Shown piece after piece: positions 27,203 to 34,881 of a DNA stretch of 64,000 nucleotides. The DNA lies in the NCBI RefSeq assembly GCF_002803065.1, contig NZ_NNBL01000003.1, forward strand, positions 1,432,042 to 1,496,041. Reading direction: 5' to 3'. Each line of letters begins with the position of its first letter. Position 1 is the stretch's first letter. Position numbers and translations under genes: made by a program. Source of the DNA: Streptomyces sp. CB01635 (GTDB lineage: Bacteria; Actinomycetota; Actinomycetes; Streptomycetales; Streptomycetaceae). Below the pieces are notes generated by a model that was not told the DNA's origin, searched no databases, and saw only the letters and a program-made list of their open reading frames with translations.

Positions 27203-27921
27203 GCGGGGTGCCCTCCGGGGGTGGTGAGCGGGTGCTCGGAGGCGAGCCTTCTGCCGTACGAGTAGTCGGGGAAGCGCCACAGTCCGTCGGCGTCGGGCGC
27301 CGGGAAGCCGATCCAGGCCAGGCCCGGGTGGCGTTGCCGGATGGCTGCGGCGGTGTGCAGGTGGGCTGCGGTGTCGAAGGCCGCGGCGGCGAAGAGTGCG
27401 AGCAGCACGTACAGCTGGCGGTCCGGGGCGCCGGGTGTGAGCAGCTCTCCGGCGAGCGCGGTGCGGTCGGTGAACCGCAGGGCGACGAAGGGAGGTTGAG
27501 TGGGCAGCAGGACCCGGCCGTGGGTGGCCGCGTAGGCGAGGGCGCGGGTGTTGACGAGCAGTGCCAGCTCGGGCAGCAGTACGCCGATGCCGAGATCGGG
27601 AAGGTTGAGCAACTCGACGGCCCCCGCCTGTACGGCGCCGGGACCGGGGGCCGCCCCGGCGATCGCCACGTCACCGCCGTACCGCTTCTCGCCCGGGACC
27701 ATGGTGTCCGCAAACGCCTCCAGCGTGGCGGTCGTCGGGTCGGGCAGCGCGAGGGAAGCCGGCTGCAGCCCGGCCCCAGCCACCGGGACCGACTCGGACA
27801 CAGGACGCGCCGACGGCGCGGCCTCGGCGGTCAGCTCCCCTGCCCGCAGGGCGGCGACGGCAGCGGTCAGCCCGACGAGCAGCCGGCGCCGATCGGGACG
27901 TGCGGGCGGTTCGCTCAACAC
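27199..27921 (-). CDS. DUF5987-type TAT-exported partner of GMC oxidoreductase
   Basis: A 240-residue protein starting at GTG 27921. The N-terminus DRRRLLVGLTAAVAAL is a twin-arginine-like signal. The body (LEAFADTMVPGEKRYGGDVA, ALRFTDRTALAGELL, LAWIGFPAPDADGLWRFPDY) matches the small-subunit type (gluconate-2-dehydrogenase subunit-3-like, DUF5987) that accompanies flavin dehydrogenases. It overlaps the GMC start (ATGA) and the upstream gene by 7 bp, so all three are translationally coupled. Export with the GMC partner by the TAT route is inferred. Confidence 0.7.
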   Translation of the reverse strand: MLSEPPARPDRRRLLVGLTAAVAALRAGELTAEAAPSARPVSESVPVAGAGLQPASLALPDPTTATLEAFADTMVPGEKRYGGDVAIAGAAPGPGAVQAGAVELLNLPDLGIGVLLPELALLVNTRALAYAATHGRVLLPTQPPFVALRFTDRTALAGELLTPGAPDRQLYVLLALFAAAAFDTAAHLHTAAAIRQRHPGLAWIGFPAPDADGLWRFPDYSYGRRLASEHPLTTPGGHPA

Positions 27922-28514
27922 AGCCCGCTCACCGGCAGCCGCACCTTCACACCCGCGGCGTCGCGCACGAGCGCGTCGGCGAGCCGGGCGTCGTACGCCC
28001 GGATCACCTTCGCGGCGTCCTCGGCCCGCGCGGGCTGCCCGGCGACGGTGATGTTGCGTACCCTCGCTGCGGCGCTGCCCTCCGCCTTGTCGAACCAGTA
28101 ACTGCCGTCCCAGCCGACCAGTTCGGTTCCGCCGGCCGTGGCCTGCACGCTCCAATGGTCCAACTGCCAGTAACGGCAGGCCGGTACGGCGATCGCGAAG
28201 CGCGCCGGCTCGGCCAGCAGAAAACGTGCCGCGCCGCCGTTGGTCACGGTGATGTCCCGCTTGGCGTACTCGACGCACAGCGGGTCGGCGGCGAACAGGG
28301 AGAGCGGCGGCGTCTCGCCCTCGCCGTAGCGGTGGAAGGTGCACGCGGAGGCGTACGGGGGGTCGGTGTAACCGCCGACGCCTGGTTCTGCAGCTGAGAC
28401 TGATGTGGCGGGGATCAGGGCGGCGGCTGCCGCCACCACTGCGCCGAAGACGGTGAGGCGGAGGTTTGTGGACAGGGCGCCGAGGGCGTTCGGCGTGTGG
28501 CGAAGTACGGGCAC
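27915..28514 (-). CDS. Secreted protein of unknown function
   Basis: A 199-residue protein starting at GTG 28514 after AAGAAGG. A hydrophobic segment at about residues 16-40 (VFGAVVAAAAALIPATSVSA) looks like a signal peptide. The mature part has paired Cys and many Trp/Tyr (YASACTFHRYGEGETPP, VPACRYWQLDHWSVQATAGG, DGSYWFDKAEGSAAARVRN). It opens the leftward operon with the DUF5987 and GMC genes, so it may be a third subunit or carrier of the oxidase. No family was recognised. Confidence 0.65.
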   Translation of the reverse strand: MPVLRHTPNALGALSTNLRLTVFGAVVAAAAALIPATSVSAAEPGVGGYTDPPYASACTFHRYGEGETPPLSLFAADPLCVEYAKRDITVTNGGAARFLLAEPARFAIAVPACRYWQLDHWSVQATAGGTELVGWDGSYWFDKAEGSAAARVRNITVAGQPARAEDAAKVIRAYDARLADALVRDAAGVKVRLPVSGLC

Positions 28515-28649
28515 AGTAGGACCTTCTTCACGTCCTAGCCCTGATGGGCGACGGTTACCGGCGGTCACATGCGGTCAGTATCTTGATCGCTGCGCGCCGT
28601 CGGCACAAGACATGGGACGGAGGTGATCCCGGTCGCTGGAGAGGCATGG

Positions 28650-28757
28650 GTGGCAGAGCGGACCTGCTTCGGCCCCGTCCCAGTGAAGACCACCGTCGAG
28701 GGAAGCAAGATTGCCGACATCATGGTGCTCCAGCACCTCAGCGACAACCCGCGGTCA
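28650..28757 (+). pseudogene. FMN-binding domain fragment
   Basis: About 36 residues (CFGPVPVKTTVEGSKIADIM, then VLQHLSDNPRS) resemble the strand-turn-strand of FMN_bind-domain proteins, which read G-P-V-x-V-K-V-T-x-x-G-K-I-x-D. No start and no continuation. A remnant at best. Confidence 0.35.
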
Positions 28758-28962
28758 CGGTGTCTCGGCCGGGCGGGGGCCAGGGCGAGGGTGTCCGGCG
28801 CCCAGTTTCGTCCACGTTTCACAGCGGCAGCAGGATCCCGTAGCAGAAGACGCAGACGAAGTCTCTCAGGCCGTGTGGCCACTGGTGGTGGCCGTCTCCT
28901 GCCGTGGGTGGTCCGGCGGGTCGCCGGCGACGGGGGCGCGGTGAGCCCGGGCACGACGACGA

Positions 28963-28995
28963 CATCCCGCCCGATCGAGACGATCGGACGGGATG
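28963..28995 (-). terminator. Terminator of the PQQ sugar dehydrogenase gene
   Basis: Arms CATCCCGCCCGATCG and CGATCGGACGGGATG pair over 15 bp with one mismatch around a 3-nt loop, 40 bp beyond the dehydrogenase stop. Confidence 0.7.
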
Positions 28996-29034
28996 CCGCG
29001 AGCGGCTTACGCTCCTACGAGCCGACTGAAGCTG

Positions 29035-30174
29035 TTACGCCGGGTCGATGCGGGAGATGCTGCCGCCAAGAGCGAGCACGTACAGCTCCCCGTCGCCGTC
29101 CTCCACGAACGAGACGACCTCGCCGCCGTTGACTCCGAGGTCGCTCCGGCCGGTCACCTCGCCGTTCTCGATCGTCAGACCGCGCATGGTGCCGTCGCAG
29201 TAGTCGCTGTACAGGTACTGCCCCTGAAGGTCCGGGATCGCGTCGCCGCGGTAGACGTATCCACCGGTCACCGAGCAGCCCAGCCCGTTGCGGTCGTACT
29301 CATGGACCGGCGGCACGTGGTTCGCGGGCTCCGTGCCACCCCGGAAGGGATGAGTACCCTCCATCGAGGCCCAGCCGTAGTTTTCGCCGCCCTCGCTGTC
29401 CGCCGAGGCCCAGTCGATCTCTTCCCAGTCGCTCTGGCCGACGTCACCGATCAGCAGGTCGCCGGTGCCCGAGTCGAAGGAGAACCGCCACGGGTTGCGC
29501 AGCCCGTACGACCAGATCTCGTCCTTCGCGTCCGGGTCGTCCACGAACGGGTTGTCCGCCGGGACCGCGTACGGCTCGCCGCCGCTCGGGTCGATCCGCA
29601 GGAGCTTGCCGAGCAGCGTGTCGAGCCTCTGCCCGTTGCCTTGCGGGTCACCGCCCGAGCCGCCGTCGCCGAACGCGATGTAGAGGTAGCCGTCGGGGCC
29701 GAACTTGATGTCGCCACCGTTGTGGTTCTCGTACGGCTGCGTCTGGGTGAGGACCGTACGCCGGGAGTCCGTCTGGATCGCGCCGTACTGCACGGCGAAC
29801 TCGTCGATGGTGCTGGTGCCCTCGAGGTCCGTGTACGAGATGTAGAAGTGCTCGAACCCGCTGTCGAACGCCACGCCCAGCAGGCCGCGTTCACCGTCGG
29901 TGGTCGTCTCACTGGATATGTCGAGAACGGGCTCACCGAGCCCTCGGTCGTCCAAGACCCGTACGGTGCCCGCGCGTTCGGCTATCCAGACAGTGCCGTC
30001 GGGCCCGGCGGCACCTGCGGTCGGATTCTGGGCCGTGGCCACTTCCGTGAGCGCGACACCTGCCGCCGCCCGGGGCGGGGCGGCCGGCTCGTCGGCGTAC
30101 GCCGTGGCGAAAGCGAGGGAAGCGGCAAGACAGATGGTGCCGATGATCGCCGAGCTTCTGGTGCGAAATTTCAC
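29035..30174 (-). CDS. Secreted PQQ-type sugar dehydrogenase (GSDH-like)
   Basis: A 379-residue six-bladed beta-propeller of the soluble glucose/sorbosone dehydrogenase family, which oxidises aldoses with PQQ. GTG 30174 is chosen for the AGGAG site 6 nt upstream and because it starts a signal peptide (IIGTICLAASLAFATAYA). Family motifs: GTVWIAERAGTVRVLD, ERGLLGVAFDSGFEHFYISY, ENHNGGDIKFGPDGYLYIAF, YGLRNPWRFSFDSGTGDLLI. It would act outside the cell. A DasR-like site lies about 145 bp upstream, linking it to GlcNAc-responsive control. Confidence 0.88.
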   Translation of the reverse strand: MKFRTRSSAIIGTICLAASLAFATAYADEPAAPPRAAAGVALTEVATAQNPTAGAAGPDGTVWIAERAGTVRVLDDRGLGEPVLDISSETTTDGERGLLGVAFDSGFEHFYISYTDLEGTSTIDEFAVQYGAIQTDSRRTVLTQTQPYENHNGGDIKFGPDGYLYIAFGDGGSGGDPQGNGQRLDTLLGKLLRIDPSGGEPYAVPADNPFVDDPDAKDEIWSYGLRNPWRFSFDSGTGDLLIGDVGQSDWEEIDWASADSEGGENYGWASMEGTHPFRGGTEPANHVPPVHEYDRNGLGCSVTGGYVYRGDAIPDLQGQYLYSDYCDGTMRGLTIENGEVTGRSDLGVNGGEVVSFVEDGDGELYVLALGGSISRIDPA

Positions 30175-30522
30175 CGTGACTCCTAGAGGCGGCGAGTGGG
30201 GGGAGTTCACCCGGCTGCTTTGGGCGGAGTTCAGCGGGCGTCGCCCGCGCCGGCACGCAACGTGGGTGGGGGGATCGTGTGCCACTGGCTACGGGCGAGG
30301 ATACTGGGGACAGGGGCGGTTGGCCTAGACCAATGCCTCACCTGTCTGTGCCGAGCACCTTGACCCTTCTTGGGGCAACCGAGCGCCACTTGGCCAGGCG
30401 CGCCAACTGCAGTGCTCTTCCACCGGCCCCGGCCGACCTGCTGTTCTCCGAGCGCGGCCGCGATCACGCGGCGCGCGGGCGGGCCTGAGGGGCCGTCCCC
30501 GTGCGTGCTGCCGAAGGTGGCT
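30175..30522. other. Intergenic region holding a DasR-like site
   Basis: No gene is recognised between the sugar dehydrogenase start and the ROK regulator stop. The only clear element is the palindrome at 30319-30334. Confidence 0.5.
30319..30334. promoter_or_regulatory. Candidate DasR-responsive element (dre)
   Basis: GTTGGCCTAGACCAAT contains TGGCCTAGACCA, an 11-of-12 match to the TGGTCTAGACCA core bound by the GlcN-6-phosphate-responsive repressor DasR of Streptomyces. It is 145 bp upstream of the leftward sugar dehydrogenase. Confidence 0.5.
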
Positions 30523-31644
30523 TCAGTGCTCGATGCTGAACAGGCGGCTCTCCACTCCGTCGAGGGCGAGCCGGAGCGCTCCGTGGGCCACCGCCTGGTC
30601 GCTGAGTTGGGAGGCGACCACGGTCACGGGGAAGAGGCAGAGCTCGGCGAGGCGGCTGCGCAGGGGAGCGAGGAGGAGTTCGCCGGCACGGGAGAGGCCG
30701 CCGCCGATGACGACCGCCTCCGGGTCGACGGTGAGGACCACGGCGGCGACGCCCTGGACGAGGTCGGCGGCGAAGTCGTCGAGGGCCTTGATCGCCGAGG
30801 GGTCGTCGCAGCGCGCCGCGTCGAAGAGCCGCTCCGGCGTGCCCCACCGGTCCAGGAGCCGCCGGTGTGCGTTGTGCCAGCCGGAGCCGGGCAGTACGCC
30901 GATCTCTCCGGCCGCGCCGTGCCGGCCGTGCAGGACGGTGCCGTCGAGCAGGATGCCGGCCGAGATGCGGCGCCCCACATGGATGTAGACGACGTCGCGG
31001 GCGTCGGTGGCGCCGCCGCGCCAGCGCTCGCCGAGCGCGGCCAGCTTGGAGTCGTTGCCGGCGACGACGGGCGCGCCGAAGGTCGTCTCGAACGCGGACG
31101 CGAGATTCGTGCCCTGCCACTCGGGCAGCACGGCGCTGATCGTGACGGTGTGGTCGGTGTCGACGATCCCGGTGGTGCCGACGCCCACAGCCCGTACGGC
31201 GCCGGTCTGCTGCCCGGCGCCGCGCAGCGTCCGGTGGCCCAACGCCCGTGCCGCGGCGATGCGTTGGTCCGGGTTCAGCTCGGGCCCCATGGCGGTGCGG
31301 CGCACCCCGAGCACGGTGCCGGCCAGGTCGCAGACGATGGCGAGCGCCTTGTGGACGCCTATGTCGAGGCCGAGGACGCAGCCGGACTCGGCGCGGAAGC
31401 GGTAGCGCTTGGCGGGGCGGCCCAGGCGTCGGGGCGCGTCGGGGTCGGGGGCGACCTCGGCGGCCAGGCCCTGGTCGACGAGTCCGGCAAGCGCGTTCTC
31501 GACGGTGGCGCGGGCGACTTCGGTGGCCTTGACCAGCTCGGTGAGGGTCAGCCCGGTGTCCGCGGCGGCGTGCAGGGCGCGCAGCACGGCGGCCTGGTTG
31601 AACCGGCGCAGCAGTGAGGAATCGGCCCCCGATGTGGCAGCGAT
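30523..31644 (-). CDS. ROK-family transcriptional regulator
   Basis: About 373 residues. N-terminal winged HTH (RFNQAAVLRALHAAADTGLT, LTELVKATEVARATVENALA) followed by a ROK sugar-kinase-like domain (VLGLDIGVHKALAIVCDL, AVGVGTTGIVDTDHTVTI, HGAAGEIGVLPGSGW). The usual ROK zinc-site cysteines (CxCGxxGC) are replaced: after GEIGVLPGSGW comes HNAHRRLL, so zinc binding is probably lost. The first standard start, GTG 31587, would delete conserved HTH residues and has no ribosome site. In-frame ATC 31644 has AAGGGGG 9 nt upstream and is my preferred start. It is divergent from the sugar ABC operon and likely represses it. Confidence 0.82.
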   Translation of the reverse strand: MAATSGADSSLLRRFNQAAVLRALHAAADTGLTLTELVKATEVARATVENALAGLVDQGLAAEVAPDPDAPRRLGRPAKRYRFRAESGCVLGLDIGVHKALAIVCDLAGTVLGVRRTAMGPELNPDQRIAAARALGHRTLRGAGQQTGAVRAVGVGTTGIVDTDHTVTISAVLPEWQGTNLASAFETTFGAPVVAGNDSKLAALGERWRGGATDARDVVYIHVGRRISAGILLDGTVLHGRHGAAGEIGVLPGSGWHNAHRRLLDRWGTPERLFDAARCDDPSAIKALDDFAADLVQGVAAVVLTVDPEAVVIGGGLSRAGELLLAPLRSRLAELCLFPVTVVASQLSDQAVAHGALRLALDGVESRLFSIEH

Positions 31645-31695
31645 GTGAATCGACCCCCTTGACGTGGTGGCGGCCCGGGTGGACTATCGAGCCGC

Positions 31696-31722
31696 TTTAT
31701 TTCAGAAGGTAGCAGAAATAAA
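31696..31722. promoter_or_regulatory. ROK operator candidate TTTATTTC-N11-GAAATAAA
   Basis: Perfect 8-bp arms spaced by 11 nt in an otherwise GC-rich region, exactly between the divergent ROK and binding-protein genes. AT-rich TTATTTC/GAAATAA half-sites recall NagC/Mlc-type ROK operators. Confidence 0.7.
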
Positions 31723-31790
31723 ACCGCACGGGCGGCAGCGCGTTCCCGTCCGCCGCGGCCGTCGACCTCCGCCTGAAACGAGCGTGATCC

Positions 31791-33086
31791 GTGCACCGTA
31801 TCGCCCGAACCACCATGCCCCTGCTGCTTCTTGGCCTTGTCGCCGGTGCGTGCAGCCCGGCCGGCACGACGTCCGCCGACGACGGGGACGGCAAGGCCAC
31901 CTTGACCTTTCTGACCTTCGAGACGCCGAACCTGGACGCGAAGTACTGGGACGCCGCCATCGCCCGTGCGGAGAAGAAGGTGCCGGGGGTGCGGATCAAG
32001 AAGCTCGTCGCGCCGAGCGCCGACCGCACCGGGTACGCCAAGCAGCTGCTTGGCTCGGGTCAGTTCCCGGACGTGATGATCGCGGTGTCGCCGTCGGGGT
32101 TCGCCGAGTCAGGGCAGCTCGCGCCGTTCAGCGACGCGGAGTTGAAGTCGTTCACCTTCCCCCGCTCCAACCCCATCGGCGGCAAGATCTACCAGCTCCC
32201 GTACAACACCCAGCCGACGCCGCTCGTCTACTACCGCAAGTCCATATTCCGCACAGCCGGTATCGAAGCGCCTCCGAAGACGTACCGGGAGCTGCTGGAG
32301 GACTCCGCCACGCTGAAGAAGGCGGGCGTCGACCCGTTCGTCGTGGGCGGCGGCGGCAAGGACTCCTTCGCGGCCTCGTACCTGTGGACCGCGCTCGTCG
32401 GCACCGACGTGTACGGGAAGAGGCCGGACTGGCTGGCCCAACGCCGGGCGGGCAAGGTCAAGTTCACCGATCCGCTGTTCAAGAACGCCACCGGGAAGTT
32501 CGTCGGTCTGGTCGACAAGGAGTACGTCGACAAGTCCGGCCTCTCCCGCGACTACGCGGCGACCGAGAAGGCGTTCCTGGCCGGCAAGGGTGCGATGTAC
32601 CCGATGGGCGGCTGGTTCGCCACCGCCGCCGACAAGAGCCCGGTCAAGGACGACATCGGTGTCTTCCCGTTCCCGACCGAGGACGGTTCGACCGTGCTCC
32701 CCTCCTACACCGGCGGCGGCATGTCGGTCAGTGCGAAGTCCGCGCACGTCGACCTGGCCAAGAAGTTCGCGCTCGCCTTCAACGAGGACCGCCAGAACCT
32801 CGACGCGGTGGTGAAGTCCGACGGCGCCATCATCGCCGAGAAGGGCTATACGCCGCCGCGGGGCATGGGCCCCGTCTACCGGGCCACGGCCGAGGTCTAC
32901 GACAGCGCGGTCGCGGCGGACGGCGTCGTCAACGCCTTCCTCGTGGAGACGGGCGACGACGCGATGCTGCCCGGCACGGTCGACCAGTCGTACGCCTTCG
33001 CGCAGGACATCATCGCGGGCCGCAAGAACGCCGACCAGGTCACCAAGGCCCTGGACGAGGCGTGGGCGAAGGCCGACACCGAATGA
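31791..33086 (+). CDS. Sugar ABC transporter substrate-binding lipoprotein
   Basis: A 431-residue family-1 solute-binding lipoprotein. The signal ends in the lipobox LVAGAC, giving a lipidated Cys near residue 20. Further landmarks are QFPDVMIAVSPSGFAES, YQLPYNTQPTPLVYYRKSIF and the ligand-cleft sequence GAMYPMGGWFATAADKSP. The start is GTG with a weak ribosome site. First gene of a rightward operon under the ROK operator; the next permease start overlaps its stop (ATGA). No ATPase gene. Substrate unknown; the secreted hydrolase at 36250 presumably supplies it. Confidence 0.9.
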   Translation: MHRIARTTMPLLLLGLVAGACSPAGTTSADDGDGKATLTFLTFETPNLDAKYWDAAIARAEKKVPGVRIKKLVAPSADRTGYAKQLLGSGQFPDVMIAVSPSGFAESGQLAPFSDAELKSFTFPRSNPIGGKIYQLPYNTQPTPLVYYRKSIFRTAGIEAPPKTYRELLEDSATLKKAGVDPFVVGGGGKDSFAASYLWTALVGTDVYGKRPDWLAQRRAGKVKFTDPLFKNATGKFVGLVDKEYVDKSGLSRDYAATEKAFLAGKGAMYPMGGWFATAADKSPVKDDIGVFPFPTEDGSTVLPSYTGGGMSVSAKSAHVDLAKKFALAFNEDRQNLDAVVKSDGAIIAEKGYTPPRGMGPVYRATAEVYDSAVAADGVVNAFLVETGDDAMLPGTVDQSYAFAQDIIAGRKNADQVTKALDEAWAKADTE

Positions 33087-34036
33087 GCACGCTCACCGAC
33101 GACCGTGCCACCGCCGTGCGGTCCCGCCGCACGGACCGCGCCGACTCGTCCGCGCGCCGCAGCCCGTGGCCCGCGGTGCGGCACTTCCTCGGCTTCGGCG
33201 CTCCGGGGCTGCTCTTCTACGCCTGCTTCGTGGTCGCCCCGATCGCCCTCAGCGTGGGCTACAGCTTCACCAACGCCAACCAGTTCGCCCCGCACACCCG
33301 CTTCGTCGGCCTCGACAACTACACCGAACTCCTCACCGACGACACCTTTCTGACGGCCCTCAAGGTCACGACGATCCTCTCGCTGGTCATCGTGATCGTG
33401 CCCAATGTCGCGGGCCTCGCGGTCGCCGTCCTGCTCGACCGGCGCGGCCGCCTCTACCACGCGCTGCGCGGTGTCTTCTTCGTCCCGGTCGTCCTGTCGT
33501 CGGTGGTCGTCTCCGTTGTGTGGCAGGCGATGCTCACCGACGACGGGCTCGTCAACACCCTCCTGCGCTCGGCGGGAGTCTCCTCGCCGCCGGGCTGGCT
33601 GTCCGACCCCGATCTCGCCCTGTACTCCGTCGGGTTCATCATCAGCTGGCAGATGCTCGGCTTCTGCGCCGTCGTCTATCTGGCCGGACTGCAGGGCGTG
33701 CCCGGCGAACTGCGCGAGGCGGCGCAGCTCGACGGCGCGGGGCCGTGGCTCCAGTTCCGCAAGGTCACGTGGCCGATGCTGGCGCCCGCGCTGACCATCA
33801 ACACCGTCATGCTGCTGATCACCGGCTTCAAGGCGTACGACCACATCCAGGTCCTCACCGCCGGCGGGCCGGGCACCGGCACCACCGCCACGCTCGCCTT
33901 CAGCGTGGTCCGGACCGGGTTCACCGCCAACCGCACGGGCGAAGCGTCCGCCATGGCCCTGCTGATGCTGGTGATCGTCGCCGCCGTCTCCAGCGTCGCC
34001 CTGCGATTCCTGCAGCGCCGAGAGGTCGACTTGTGA
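33083..34036 (+). CDS. Sugar ABC transporter permease (MalF-like)
   Basis: A 317-residue permease with six predicted helices after a basic N-terminus. EAA loop: LREAAQLDGAGPWLQFRKVT. The start overlaps the binding-protein stop. Its own stop overlaps the ATG of the following permease. Forms the import channel with it. Confidence 0.92.
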   Translation: MSTLTDDRATAVRSRRTDRADSSARRSPWPAVRHFLGFGAPGLLFYACFVVAPIALSVGYSFTNANQFAPHTRFVGLDNYTELLTDDTFLTALKVTTILSLVIVIVPNVAGLAVAVLLDRRGRLYHALRGVFFVPVVLSSVVVSVVWQAMLTDDGLVNTLLRSAGVSSPPGWLSDPDLALYSVGFIISWQMLGFCAVVYLAGLQGVPGELREAAQLDGAGPWLQFRKVTWPMLAPALTINTVMLLITGFKAYDHIQVLTAGGPGTGTTATLAFSVVRTGFTANRTGEASAMALLMLVIVAAVSSVALRFLQRREVDL

Positions 34037-34881
34037 TGACTGCAGCCAACTCCCGTACAGCAAAGGCACCGTGGGTCCGACCCGTGGCCGCCCTCGTAGT
34101 CACCGCCGCGTTCTTCCTGCCTCTCTATCTCGTCCTCACCAATGTCTTCAAGCCGGGCAAGGACATCGCCGGGCACCCGGCGTCCCTGCCATGGCCGCCC
34201 ACCCTGGACAACCTTCGCGCCGCCCTGGACCGGCCCGACCGGCTGTTCTGGAACGGCCTGATCAACTCGGTGACGATCACTCTCTTCTCGATCGTCGTCC
34301 TCACCGTCGTCTCCGCGCTGCTCGGCCACTACCTCTGCCGCTCACGCAGCCGCCTCGCGCGCCTGACCCTGCTCGTGCTGCTCGCGGGCCTGATGATCCC
34401 GCCTCAGGTGATCCTCGTCCCGGTCACCGAAGTCCTCCGCCTGACCGGGATGATGACGACTCTTCAGGGGATCGTCGCGTTCAACGTCGGCTACTACGTG
34501 CCCTTCGGCGTCTTCGTCTTCTCCGGGTTCATCCGCACCGTACCGCTCGAACTGGAGGAGTCCGCACAGCTCGACGGCGCCGGCCGGTGGCGCACGTTCT
34601 GGCAGGTCGTCTTCCCGCTGCTGCGGCCGGCCACCGCCAGCGTGCTGATCTTTCTCGGCGTGTGGATCTGGAACGACTTCCTCAACCCGCTGATCATCCT
34701 CGGCCCGGCCGGCGGCACCACCGTCACCGTCGGCGTCTACCGCGCCATCGGCGAGCACCAGGCCGACTACGGCCAGGTCTTCGGCCTGATGTTCCTTGCC
34801 GCGCTGCCCGTCCTGATCTTCTACCTCGCTCTCCAGAGGCATTTCGTCAAGGGCCTCACCGGAGGAGCGGTCAAGGGATGA
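34036..34881 (+). CDS. Sugar ABC transporter permease (MalG-like)
   Basis: A 281-residue permease with six predicted helices. EAA loop: EESAQLDGAGRWRTFWQVVF. The ATG at 34036 overlaps the upstream TGA; a GTG one codon earlier is possible. The C-terminus (LALQRHFVKGLTGGAVKG) is typical of MalG-like carbohydrate permeases. The next gene overlaps it by 4 bp. Confidence 0.92.
   Translation: MTAANSRTAKAPWVRPVAALVVTAAFFLPLYLVLTNVFKPGKDIAGHPASLPWPPTLDNLRAALDRPDRLFWNGLINSVTITLFSIVVLTVVSALLGHYLCRSRSRLARLTLLVLLAGLMIPPQVILVPVTEVLRLTGMMTTLQGIVAFNVGYYVPFGVFVFSGFIRTVPLELEESAQLDGAGRWRTFWQVVFPLLRPATASVLIFLGVWIWNDFLNPLIILGPAGGTTVTVGVYRAIGEHQADYGQVFGLMFLAALPVLIFYLALQRHFVKGLTGGAVKG

Larger units (their letters stand above)
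28515..29034. other. Intergenic region with terminator and a gene scrap
   Basis: It contains the promoter space for the leftward secreted-oxidase operon, a fragment resembling an FMN-binding domain (28650-28757) and the terminator of the sugar dehydrogenase gene (28963-28995). No complete gene is present. Confidence 0.5.
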
